Under the pieces are notes generated by a model that ran no database searches, was not told the DNA's origin, and saw nothing but the letters and a program-made list of their open reading frames with translations. Below, piece after piece: positions 18,134-26,058 of a DNA stretch of 26,611 bases. A program made the position numbers and the translations under genes. Position 1 is the stretch's first letter. The number at the start of each line of letters is the position of its first letter. The stretch covers positions 2,490,456-2,517,066 of the forward strand of contig JAHNZQ020000172.1 of NCBI GenBank assembly GCA_019155205.2, written 5' to 3'. Source of the stretch: Gracilaria vermiculophylla. Its lineage: Eukaryota; Rhodophyta; Florideophyceae; Gracilariales; Gracilariaceae.

Positions 18134-20158
18134 ATGTCATCCTCTTCACCCATTCTCGACGTCGACCGATGTCTGCTTCGAGACAGCGCGCTGCTCACGC
18201 TCGTCCGCCCTGACGCGGCTGGATATCTTTACAAGAAGTCAAACCTTTCCGGCTGGTACAAATACTGGTTCTCCCTTTCCGGCTCTCAGCTCTTGTACTT
18301 TGAGCGCACGAGATCTGCCCGTCGTGGTTTGCTGGTCGGCACCATCTCTCTCTTCAGACACAAGCTAACTATCATCAACTCCTTCAAACGGCGCCGCGAA
18401 TTTGAAATCACAGATGCCGCCGGCAAGCTGCATGTGCTTCGAGCGGGCTCCGACGCCGAAATGCATTGGTGGGTTCAGACATTCACTACGTCCCGCAACA
18501 AAATTCCTCCCGCAAAACCTATATCCAGCGCGCTTACTTCCACATCCGACGCCAAAACTGGGCTACAGTTGGCTTCTTCCTTCGTTGAATCGCACCTCAA
18601 GGTCGATCATGTGTTGTGCATCGTGCATGGAATCGGCGTCAGTCCCGACATTCTCGCGGGAAACCTCAGGCACCTGCACGAGAGCTACGCCGAAATTATG
18701 GACAAGGTCTTCCCCGATATCGACTTCCGCGTCGAAATGTTGCCCATACACTGGCGACCCGCGCTTACCAAGCTTGATATCCACACGAAGCTCCAGGCTG
18801 TGGTGCCGAGGACCCCGGTTCCAGATGAAGCCAATCCGTTGCGTCAATTTATGGTGCATCGCATAGTCGATTATGTGTATTACACACACGAGCGATATCG
18901 GCGTCACATCATGAGGGAAGTGTGTTCGCAGCTGAACAATCAAGTTGACGCTTTCCGCAAACGCAGACCCGATTTCAACGGCACCATCAGCGTCATGGGG
19001 CACTCATTAGGCGCAGCGCTCTGTTATGATCTCATGTGTCGCAAGGTGTATGACGACCAAGTGCTGCTCGAGTCTGAAGGCATGCGGCTCAATTTCGACG
19101 CGGTCAACTTATTTTGCGTCGGCAATCCACTTGGTACTTTTCTGGGGCTAGACCCGTCAATTGGACTCAACGCCGATATGTACAAACTACCGTTCCGGCT
19201 GTTCAATATTTATAAGTTTCACGATCCTGTGGCCACGAGGCTGGAACCGTTGAGGGATATTGAACGAGCCAATAGGCCTCCCGTTGTTATTCCATGCTGG
19301 TTTAATATGGGCCTGCGGGAAACAACGTCGCAATGGCTCGGTGGATTGTGGCCGGGTCAGAAAAAGATTGCTGATCATGATGATGAGCGCTCGGTTCCAG
19401 CGAGCCCCTCAAGCTCTCCGAGCGCGGTTGAAGAGCATGAGGATGGTGCGGAAGGCACGCCTCGCAGATGGTCTCGATCGCCATCGAGACCGTCTCTGGA
19501 CTACGAGTTGTGCGAATCAGCAAATGGTGGGCAAATACGACGGTATTCAAGCGGGGGATTGTCGCCGCGAAAGGAAAAGGAGCTGTACGAGGAGGAAGCG
19601 GGTTCCGATGTCGTGTTGGAGAATCCGATGCGACTCGACTATGGGCTGCAGATGTCGTCGACGATAGAGGACCTGTCAACGAGCTGGAGCGCGTTGAGGG
19701 CGCATACGGACTATTGGGAAAACCGAGACACGATGCTGTTCATGGTGAGCCGAATGCTGAAGAGCGCGTTTTCGATTTCCGATGACAGCGATGACGTGGT
19801 GGCGAGCAGTCTAGCGGATCGCATCATTGACGAGGATATCATGATGAAGAGACAGCATGAAAGCACGAGCAATGGTGCAGAGTGGGGTCGTGAGGAGTCG
19901 GAGGAGGTTTTGCTGGATGACACGGTTCGACAGGTGGTAGAACGCGTGGTAGACGAGGCGGTTGCGGCGCACGAGTTGATGAAGTTGCACCCCAACGTTC
20001 GCATGAGGCACGGAGGGATTGCCGGCAGATCGCCGGCCGTGAGCAAGACAGACATGAATGGTGACAGCAATGAGGGCAGGGGGGCGGACAGCTACAGCGG
20101 GTGGGCGGCATATCTGAGGGGCGGGTGGTTTGGTGGTGACAGCAGCAACAAGAAGTGA
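18134..20158 (+). CDS. PH-domain DDHD phospholipase (PA-preferring PLA1 family)
   Basis: 674 residues. DDHD enzymes remove the sn-1 acyl chain of phosphatidic acid and related phospholipids on ER/Golgi membranes. Residues 27-121 form a PH domain (opening AGYLYKKSNLSGWYKYWFSL, closing AEMHWWVQTF), which would bring the enzyme to phosphoinositide-bearing membranes. The lipase core follows: VLCIVHGIG (160-168), LPIHWR (203-208), IVDYVYY (244-250), the nucleophile motif GHSLG (289-293, Ser291), FCVGNPLG (327-334) and FNIYKFHDPVATRLEP (357-372). After an acidic, Ser-rich insert (about 415-495), the DDHD C-terminal block resumes with RLDYGLQ (500-506) and RAHTDYWENRDTMLFMVSRM (522-541). The family's core residues are present, so it should be active. 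Animal relatives carry WWE or SAM domains; a PH domain in front is not the usual arrangement. The rest of the C-terminus (about 545-674) is unrecognised. The Met at 18134 follows a C/T-rich leader. Confidence 0.88.
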   Translation: MSSSSPILDVDRCLLRDSALLTLVRPDAAGYLYKKSNLSGWYKYWFSLSGSQLLYFERTRSARRGLLVGTISLFRHKLTIINSFKRRREFEITDAAGKLHVLRAGSDAEMHWWVQTFTTSRNKIPPAKPISSALTSTSDAKTGLQLASSFVESHLKVDHVLCIVHGIGVSPDILAGNLRHLHESYAEIMDKVFPDIDFRVEMLPIHWRPALTKLDIHTKLQAVVPRTPVPDEANPLRQFMVHRIVDYVYYTHERYRRHIMREVCSQLNNQVDAFRKRRPDFNGTISVMGHSLGAALCYDLMCRKVYDDQVLLESEGMRLNFDAVNLFCVGNPLGTFLGLDPSIGLNADMYKLPFRLFNIYKFHDPVATRLEPLRDIERANRPPVVIPCWFNMGLRETTSQWLGGLWPGQKKIADHDDERSVPASPSSSPSAVEEHEDGAEGTPRRWSRSPSRPSLDYELCESANGGQIRRYSSGGLSPRKEKELYEEEAGSDVVLENPMRLDYGLQMSSTIEDLSTSWSALRAHTDYWENRDTMLFMVSRMLKSAFSISDDSDDVVASSLADRIIDEDIMMKRQHESTSNGAEWGREESEEVLLDDTVRQVVERVVDEAVAAHELMKLHPNVRMRHGGIAGRSPAVSKTDMNGDSNEGRGADSYSGWAAYLRGGWFGGDSSNKK

Positions 20159-20815
20159 GCGAAAACGTAAACACTAACTGGTACGGCACGCGGCGCCGGG
20201 CGCGGGCGAGGCGAGGAGCGGCGGCGGAGAATGGCACCCGATCTTGAGGGGGGAGCCGGTCGCGGGGCGCCGTTGCCAGCGGTGGCACGGCGCGAGGAGC
20301 GCAAGAGACAGGGCACGCTGGGCGACTGGGCGGCGCGGGAGTGGGAGCCGCCGCAGCAGGCGCGCGCGTGCGGGCGGACTGCGGCGGGGGGGCATGCGCG
20401 GCGCGGCAGTGCGGCTGCGCGCGGGCGCCCACCGGCGGAGGTTCCACTTGGAACACGCGGCCCCACGCGGCGGCGCGGCGCAGCGGCGGCGCGCCGCCGG
20501 TGCGCGCACGATGCAAAATCTCAAAAATCCGCGCAAACGGCGCGCGCCCCCCCATTGGCCGGCGTGGGTGCCGCGCAGCACGCGCTCGAGCCGTGCGCCA
20601 CGGCGGCCGCGCCGCGCCGCGTGCGCGCGCATGGAAGCACGCGCCGCCGCCAACGGCGCGCCGTCGTGCCGTCCCGTAAAACATCCGCGCCGCGCCCTTC
20701 CCCCCCGACGTCCCATCTCCCCGCGCCACCTCCCCCTCTTAGCCCCGCCCGTGTCTGCGACTGCCTGCCGCCCCCCTCCGCCCGCCGTCACTGCCGCGCG
20801 CTTCCCCCCGCAAAC
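20159..20815 (+). promoter_or_regulatory. Promoter and leader region of the FBPase-like gene
   Basis: 657 bases of extremely GC-rich DNA. A frame with ATG at 20231 stays open into the FBPase-like gene and would add 195 residues, but these are Arg/Ala/Pro-rich and low in complexity, and 20231 lies only 72 bases after the upstream stop codon. I treat the stretch as promoter and leader. 20695-20760 is a C/T-rich tract directly before the start codon, as at other genes here. A short A-rich element near 20512-20530 (GCAAAATCTCAAAAATCC) is the only AT-rich interruption. Confidence 0.55.
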
Positions 20816-22063
20816 ATGCCCGCTCCCGAGCCGCAGGAAGCCGCCGTCGAGGGCACCACCCTCACGCAGTACCTGCTCAGCGTTGCCCGCGAGCGCGTCA
20901 ACTCCCTCGAGGGCGAGGTGCGCCACTCCGTGCCTGACACTTCCTGCTTCACGCGCGGCGGCCAAGATGGCGTCCTCGACCTCGTCACCCTCCTGCAATC
21001 CATCAAGCTCGCCGTCAAGAGCGTCGGCGCCCTGGTTCGCTCCGCCGGCATTCCCGGCTCGGACGTCACCCTCCCGCTCGACGAGACCAATGACATTGCC
21101 CAAGGCTCGCGCCTTCTCTGCCACCAGCTCAACTCGCGCGCAAACCAGATTTGGATAAACGCTTTACTCTACTCGCAACGCAGTTGCGTGCTCGTCTCCG
21201 AGGAGCTCCCAGACCCTGTCATCGTTCAAGAGGATATGCAGGGCAAGTACGCTGTCGTCTTTGATCCCCTCACAGGTCTCTCAGATCCGCCCGCACAGAA
21301 CATGGGCGCCATCTTTGGCATTTTTAGACAGCTCAGCGGTGGAAAGCCCGGTGTCACTGATGTCATGCAGCCGGCCAGAAATCTCGTCGCCGCCGGCTAC
21401 GCCCTGTACGGCGCCTGCACCGTGCTCATGTTTTCCGCAGGATACGGTGTGCAGCAGTTCGTTCTAGACAACAGTCTCAACGAATTTATCCTCACCGAGC
21501 CCAATGTCACCATTCCCTTCTCAGGCGCCATCTACTCCATCAACGAGGGCTACACCTCTGAGTACGACACTGAGACCCAAGAAATGCTCAAATGCCTCAA
21601 GGCGGAGCCGTCTATCGACGGCCGAGCTCGCACATGTCGGTATATCGGCTCTATGGTGGCCGACATTCATCGTACCTTCAAGATGGGAGGCATATTCATG
21701 TATCCACCCCACCAGCGCGGTTACCCGAACGGACGCCTCAAGCTCCTGTACGAGGCCGGCCCGATGGCCTACTTGGTTACTCAAGCCGGCGGCCAGGCCA
21801 GCACTGGATCCGAGCACATAATTGACATAATACCCGACTCCATTCACACAAGGGTTCCCGTCTTCCTGGGCAGTGAGGATGATGTTAACTTTGCAACCGG
21901 GTTTTACAAAAAGGCACCTTGGGGCCGATCGGACCAAGATCCCATGTTCATGCTCAGACGCACTCGCAGTAGAGATGACAAACGGAGGAAGATGCCTACC
22001 ATAGATTCCACCAAGCCCTCTGAGATTATCGACGATGGCATCATGTGTTTCCACATCGGGTAA
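20816..22063 (+). CDS. Fructose-1,6-bisphosphatase homologue, probable pseudoenzyme
   Basis: 415 residues, clearly FBPase over 14-360. Kept motifs include LVSEE (126-130, metal-binding Glu pair), FDPL (149-152), YSINEGY (240-246), RYIGSMVADIHRTF (275-288), GGIFMYP (291-297), LLYEAGPMAYLV (310-321, the metal Glu is Glu313) and GSEDDV (352-357). Key changes are that the Asp of the KLDVLSND motif is Asn106 (LNSRANQIW), and the second Asp of DPLDGSSN is Thr153 (DPLTGLSD), with Ser-Asn also altered. The substrate Lys near PNGK is Arg307. In mammalian FBPase, substitution of either of those Asp residues all but abolishes catalysis, so this protein is probably inactive or altered while the fold is intact. 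The frame is unbroken and the substrate pocket is otherwise conserved, arguing for a selected function. Residues 361-415 extend past the usual C-terminus with a basic RRTRSRDDKRRK (381-392), NLS-like in style. There is no transit peptide or redox-loop insert, so cytosolic or nuclear location is likely. Confidence 0.93.
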   Translation: MPAPEPQEAAVEGTTLTQYLLSVARERVNSLEGEVRHSVPDTSCFTRGGQDGVLDLVTLLQSIKLAVKSVGALVRSAGIPGSDVTLPLDETNDIAQGSRLLCHQLNSRANQIWINALLYSQRSCVLVSEELPDPVIVQEDMQGKYAVVFDPLTGLSDPPAQNMGAIFGIFRQLSGGKPGVTDVMQPARNLVAAGYALYGACTVLMFSAGYGVQQFVLDNSLNEFILTEPNVTIPFSGAIYSINEGYTSEYDTETQEMLKCLKAEPSIDGRARTCRYIGSMVADIHRTFKMGGIFMYPPHQRGYPNGRLKLLYEAGPMAYLVTQAGGQASTGSEHIIDIIPDSIHTRVPVFLGSEDDVNFATGFYKKAPWGRSDQDPMFMLRRTRSRDDKRRKMPTIDSTKPSEIIDDGIMCFHIG

Positions 22064-22264
22064 CCGTGGAACAAAGTGTATGATAGCTGATTATTGTGAA
22101 GAGTAGTACGCAATCTACCTTTGCAAAGCAACTTAATCATGTCAATCAACAACATGTTGAGTCTTCTATAGAACCCTGCTAGTACATGATCATATTGGTT
22201 CGGAGACAAGAGTTAGTACATAAAAGAAACTTGACGCACCACCAAGTGCGTAAATAACATTCAT
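22064..22264. other. Short convergent spacer
   Basis: 200 bases between the stop codons of the FBPase-like gene (plus) and the DAG-lipase-like gene (minus). The composition turns AT-rich here, as expected for 3' untranslated sequence. Both transcripts should end within it or overlap. Confidence 0.5.
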
Positions 22265-23965
22265 TCACCCCAGCTCGTTAGAGTACCACGATCTTGTGTA
22301 ATTTGTGCGCACCGGAGCTTCCGCACGCTCCCTTGGCGCAGGCAGTTTTAGACCAGCGAAAGCAGTCACGTAGCTCTCCGTAAAGTGCGAGTTGATGCAT
22401 TCCGGGGTTACCAATAATTGTTCGAGGTGCCGCGGGTTCATGACATGACTATCGTATTCTTCGGTCGGAATGTACGCCGGAGCCGGTTCTTTTCCAGTTC
22501 TGGCCGTGTCACGCCTTTTTTTGCGTTCGCTCATTCCGGCGTTTGTTTTCGGCAATAGCCAATGAACCCCATGATGTGAGGGAAGATACAGCGGTCTGGA
22601 ATCGCCTTTTTCCGCAGACTTGATCTCTCTCTCGTTCGTACAATATTCCTGGAGTTTCCTCACGTCTTTCTTTGCGATAATCTCTTTCTTCTCTTGAACC
22701 GAGAACGGGAGGCGATGCAGTTGATCAAGCTGACGAACGAGGTTACGCGCGGAGTGAAAACAAAGTGATGGGACAATGTCATCGGCGTGAATATAGCATT
22801 CGATAGCATCGCTCCAATCCGAATCTATCTTGTATCGTGGACCAAACACTGGACTAGGAGCTACAGCGTAGCACTTCACATCCGAGAATCCATTGTCCAG
22901 GAGAATCTTGGTGAGCAGAATGGCAACCCCGGCCCCGAGGCTATGTCCGGTCACGACCACTGAGTGCCGCGGATACTTCTGGCAAGCGCCTCGCAATGTA
23001 GGCAACAGACTAGTGTACAACGCAGTTGCAGCATCCTTCATACCGCTGTGTGCATAACCGCCAGCAAACGGTGCATTTACGCATAAAAGGTCCGTGATGA
23101 GATCGCTAATAGAACTTGTCCCGCGAATGGATATAACGATGGCCTTGTACACTTCATCGAGAGCAACAAAATATCTCGGAACGTTGATATGCTCGCCGTC
23201 CAAGTGCGAAACGAGCACCTGATCATCCTCTAGGCGCAACATATACCTCGCGACATCGATTCCACGAAATCCATGAACATGCGGTTGGTACGATGACTCA
23301 ATGACCCCATTTGTGCTAAGCATGACATAGCCGTACGACGCTATCGCAAAATCAAGATAGTGGCGTCCGTATATGAGAACGTCCGATGGGCTCAGGGTGG
23401 CTTCTCTCGCCATCTCCATCAGCTCGCGGCTGCGACTTTCATGCAGCATTCTTGCAAAAGATACATCGTAATACACATGGTGAAGCTTCTCAGGCCGCGG
23501 CAGATCAGTCTGAAACTTGTCCACAATTTTGCCGACGGCCTGGACGGCCTCAAACCAAGCCATGCGTTGAATGTGCACGCGAGCAGCGCGTTCCTTTTCG
23601 CCCTCAAACATCTCGTGAGCTCGTTTCGCACCAAAGGTAAGGAGGAACTGTCCGGTAAATATGGAAATGATGCCTCCAAAGTACGATGTAAGCTTGGAGT
23701 TGGTAGTTCGCTTGACCAATACGGCGCCGGCTGCGTAGCTCAAAGCACCGAATGCAATGCGGCCGGGCAGAACGAGGAAGGCCAGCCAGCGTTGACTGCG
23801 GCGATCGTCATCAGCCGGTGGGTTCAGATTCTCCAGTTCTGGCTCTTGGAAAGGATCGTCATGTTCGGAGTCTTGGACAGCGTCATCTCGATTCGGGATT
23901 AAAGGAGTCGACTCCGAGGCGCCAGGCTGACCATCAGACTCGGCATGGGGAGTGTTGTCGACCAT
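22265..23965 (-). CDS. Diacylglycerol-lipase-like class 3 lipase
   Basis: 566 residues. The protein has the layout of sn-1-specific diacylglycerol lipases, membrane serine hydrolases that release monoacylglycerol and a fatty acid. Residues 1-57 are acidic and disordered. Two hydrophobic segments (about 61-83 and 94-112) form a membrane anchor, fewer than the four helices of animal DAGLs. The catalytic domain contains AIVISIRGTSSISDLITDL (275-293), the lipase-3 oxyanion block, then VVTGHSLGAGVA (337-348) with nucleophile Ser342. IHADDIVPSL (392-401) supplies the acid (Asp395 or Asp396), and the closing motif CINSHFTESYV (523-533) supplies His527. The triad is complete. Residues 408-500 hold a Lys/Glu-rich insert between the acid and the His. 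The frame begins at the only sensible Met (23965) and is unbroken. A generic class 3 triacylglycerol lipase is the alternative. Confidence 0.8.
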   Translation of the reverse strand: MVDNTPHAESDGQPGASESTPLIPNRDDAVQDSEHDDPFQEPELENLNPPADDDRRSQRWLAFLVLPGRIAFGALSYAAGAVLVKRTTNSKLTSYFGGIISIFTGQFLLTFGAKRAHEMFEGEKERAARVHIQRMAWFEAVQAVGKIVDKFQTDLPRPEKLHHVYYDVSFARMLHESRSRELMEMAREATLSPSDVLIYGRHYLDFAIASYGYVMLSTNGVIESSYQPHVHGFRGIDVARYMLRLEDDQVLVSHLDGEHINVPRYFVALDEVYKAIVISIRGTSSISDLITDLLCVNAPFAGGYAHSGMKDAATALYTSLLPTLRGACQKYPRHSVVVTGHSLGAGVAILLTKILLDNGFSDVKCYAVAPSPVFGPRYKIDSDWSDAIECYIHADDIVPSLCFHSARNLVRQLDQLHRLPFSVQEKKEIIAKKDVRKLQEYCTNEREIKSAEKGDSRPLYLPSHHGVHWLLPKTNAGMSERKKRRDTARTGKEPAPAYIPTEEYDSHVMNPRHLEQLLVTPECINSHFTESYVTAFAGLKLPAPRERAEAPVRTNYTRSWYSNELG

Positions 23966-24490
23966 TTGAAACTAAAAACAATCTCTTAGCCGTGCAATAC
24001 GGCAGTGGAGCCCGGACCAACAACCTTTTCTGAACTAGGATTGATACAGACGGTATTGCGGTTTAAGAGTTGCAGAGTCAAGTCCAGGATGAGGAAACGG
24101 GTCACTATACTCTGTAGCTTCTTTTTCGAGGAGAAGATGAACGTTTTAGAATGAATGCCTACTTCGATGGTCAGGGCAGTGATACTGGAAGCATGCCGAT
24201 ACACGTGCGAGTGTAGGCGTATGACCCGTTAGCAGCAGATTTGCACCCGCTTAGTTTCTGGAGATAATGGATGTGAGGTTGGGCCCAAGATGCGCTCGAT
24301 GCCAGAATGGATGCCGATGGGATTTATGGCCTCAAAACAAGGCCGCTGTGCATCAATGACGCGCATCATCAGAACGGTGACACCAAGAAACGGCAAACGT
24401 TTTACACTTCGAGAGGCTGTCACCACCCTCAGACTGCAGTATCAGAAATGCACTATTTACAAAGAAAATCTTCGCCGTTAAAACGTAGGT
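23966..24490. other. Upstream of the lipase gene, next to the transposon
   Basis: 525 bases between the lipase start (minus) and the left end of the Tc1-like element. The composition is balanced to AT-rich. I see no gene; several 63-95-codon frames have no motif. The lipase promoter should lie here, so the transposon sits about 0.5 kb upstream of that gene. Confidence 0.4.
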
Positions 24491-24690
24491 ACAGTGCGCG
24501 AAATTATTATAAGACAGGCACACAAATTGTTTCTTTTTGGGCTCCAATCGCTGCACAAAAAAAGTCCTTGCGTCCCTTCTGTTCCATCTTCTAATAGAAT
24601 CATTGACTCCTTTTCTGTGGTCTCAAGCAGGGCAGGAGTAGTAAAAACAATTTTTTCTTGAAGCGAAATTACTATACGACAGTGAAGTAT
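24491..24690 (+). repeat. Left terminal IR/DR of the Tc1-like element
   Basis: About 200 bp bounded by two direct copies of the transposase-binding-type motif, at 24491-24519 and 24660-24688. Their shared core is GCGAAATTA followed by TATA and GACAG (18 of 20 positions identical from 24499 and 24663). The outer copy begins TACAGTGCG; CAGTG is a usual Tc1-family terminus. Confidence 0.85.
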
Positions 24691-24730
24691 TGTACTGCCA
24701 CTTTACTTAATAATTTTCTAAAACAGATTT

Positions 24731-25725
24731 TTAGTGACCAGTTGCTGATTCTTTTTGCTCTTTGACCTTGAGCAACCTGTCAGGAATAGAATGATACAGT
24801 TTTCGAATACATTCTTCTTGAATAATCGACCACGCAACCCCCATAGCTTCAATTAAGTCTTCCTCATTATTAAATTGGCGAATTTTAGCGTAAACAGCCC
24901 TTTCCAATATTTCTTAAACACTGGCGATAATGTTTAAATCTGGGCTTTTGGCGGGCCAGTCTGAAACCGATACATTTTTTCAGATGACCATTTTTTAATG
25001 CACTCTGATCTATGCACTAAAGCTTCATCTTGCTGAGAATCCAATTTTCGCCCATTGTTTCTGCAGCGAAGAACAATAAATCCTCTTCCAGAATAGTAAC
25101 ATACTGATCCAAATTTAAATTTCCTTCTATTACATATATTTGCGGAACGCCATTTTAGGAAATGCACCCCCAAACAATGACTGGACCTCCACCATTTTGA
25201 CGTTTTGAAAAATGGAAAACTTTCTTGTAAGGATCATGCCAGAAATGATATAAACCATCTGGGCCGTCTAGATTAAACATTCTTACGTCACTATTAACCA
25301 CTTTCTTCGAGTTTGAAGCTTCTCATTCTAAATTTTGTAGCAAACTTCATCTCCAATAATTTATGTTTGGACGTCGTCATCGGACCGGTTTTAATTTTTT
25401 TATACGTCAAGTATGGAACTTCCTGTACACTTTGCTGCACTATGCAAACAGTGACGGAAATTTAATAATTCTTTTGCTTTTTTTCTGATGATGTTTTGTA
25501 GATTGTGGCTGTGCGAACAATTGCTCTTTCAACAGTTAAATAGTTTTTTTTATGCCTGGCTTTAAGAGGTTGGTTCTGAGTGACATGGGGATTTTTTAAG
25601 AAGTTGCACATAGTACAACGCGAGCGCGGCAAAGTACTTGCGATGTGAGATATAAAACATGCCTCGCTGTTTAGAGCGGCAATTTTCTGTTTCTCAAAAT
25701 TCGGAAGAGCTCTTCCACGAGGCAT
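24731..25725 (-). pseudogene. Broken Tc1-family (DD34E) transposase
   Basis: Read from 25725 to 24731 across frames, it matches a whole Tc1 transposase of about 330 codons. It begins MPRGRALPNFEKQKIAALNS, the N-terminal paired-like HTH. The catalytic core is recognisable: the first Asp in NSDVRMFNLDGPDG (codon 25287-25289), then GGGPVIVWGCIS, IEGNLNLDQYV and QQDEA with the second Asp (codon 25027-25029). The DWPAKSPDLNII block follows, then the C-terminal segment ending SIPDRLLKVKEQ. Damage visible here: an in-frame stop at 25155-25157, a frame change near 25040, another near 24955, the catalytic Glu position now GCC/Ala (24923-24925) and a stop replacing the usual Trp at 24914-24916. The second Asp to Glu-site distance is 104 bases, i.e. 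DD34E minus one base. It cannot encode an active enzyme. Confidence 0.9.
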
Positions 25726-25858
25726 CGTGAATATTATTTTGCTAAACTGCAGCCAGAACAAAAAAAGAGATGAATACGTTCATTTTGATGATCTTACAGT
25801 ATAGAATGTCTGCAAAAATGGGGCGCTTTTTTTAAGGAAATGTAAATGGAACTATAGA

Positions 25859-26058
25859 ATTTCACTGTTATATGAAAATTTCGCATCTTTTTTATACATT
25901 TAACAAATTCAGTGACTGTGAATGACTACTGTTAATGATTCCAGCACTTTTTGAGAGCGCAAGGTGTTGTGCATGACAACTTATAATTGGAACATGACGC
26001 TCATTCTCTCAACATGAGCTTTTTGAGCACCTGTCATAAGACGATTTCACGCACTTTA
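25859..26058 (-). repeat. Right terminal IR/DR of the Tc1-like element
   Basis: The inverted counterpart of the left end, with motif copies at 25859-25887 and 26030-26058 on the minus strand. The outer copy reads TAAAGTGCG from the outside, one base different from the left TACAGTGCG. The region between and around them is AT-rich and non-coding. Confidence 0.83.

Larger units (their letters stand above)
24491..26058 (-). mobile_element. Tc1-like DNA transposon with IR/DR termini (decayed)
   Basis: The element is about 1.57 kb including a TA at each end, the target duplication typical of Tc1/mariner. Each end has two copies of a 29-bp motif: outer left 24491-24519, inner left 24660-24688, inner right 25859-25887 and outer right 26030-26058, the right copies inverted. 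Outer left versus outer right match at 22 of 29 positions without gaps, and inner left versus inner right also match at 22 of 29. The outer-inner offset is about 164 bp at the left and 166 bp at the right. This is the IR/DR arrangement known from Sleeping Beauty-type Tc1 elements. Between the inner repeats lies one minus-strand transposase remnant filling 24731-25725. The element is much more AT-rich than the neighbouring genes. The number of mutations shows it is old and cannot move on its own. Confidence 0.88.

Noticed and set aside
20231..20815. 195-residue N-terminal extension of the FBPase-like protein from an in-frame ATG at 20231
   Set aside because: Arg/Ala/Pro-rich composition, no homology, only 72 bases from the upstream stop codon, and a typical pyrimidine-rich leader lies directly before the ATG at 20816.
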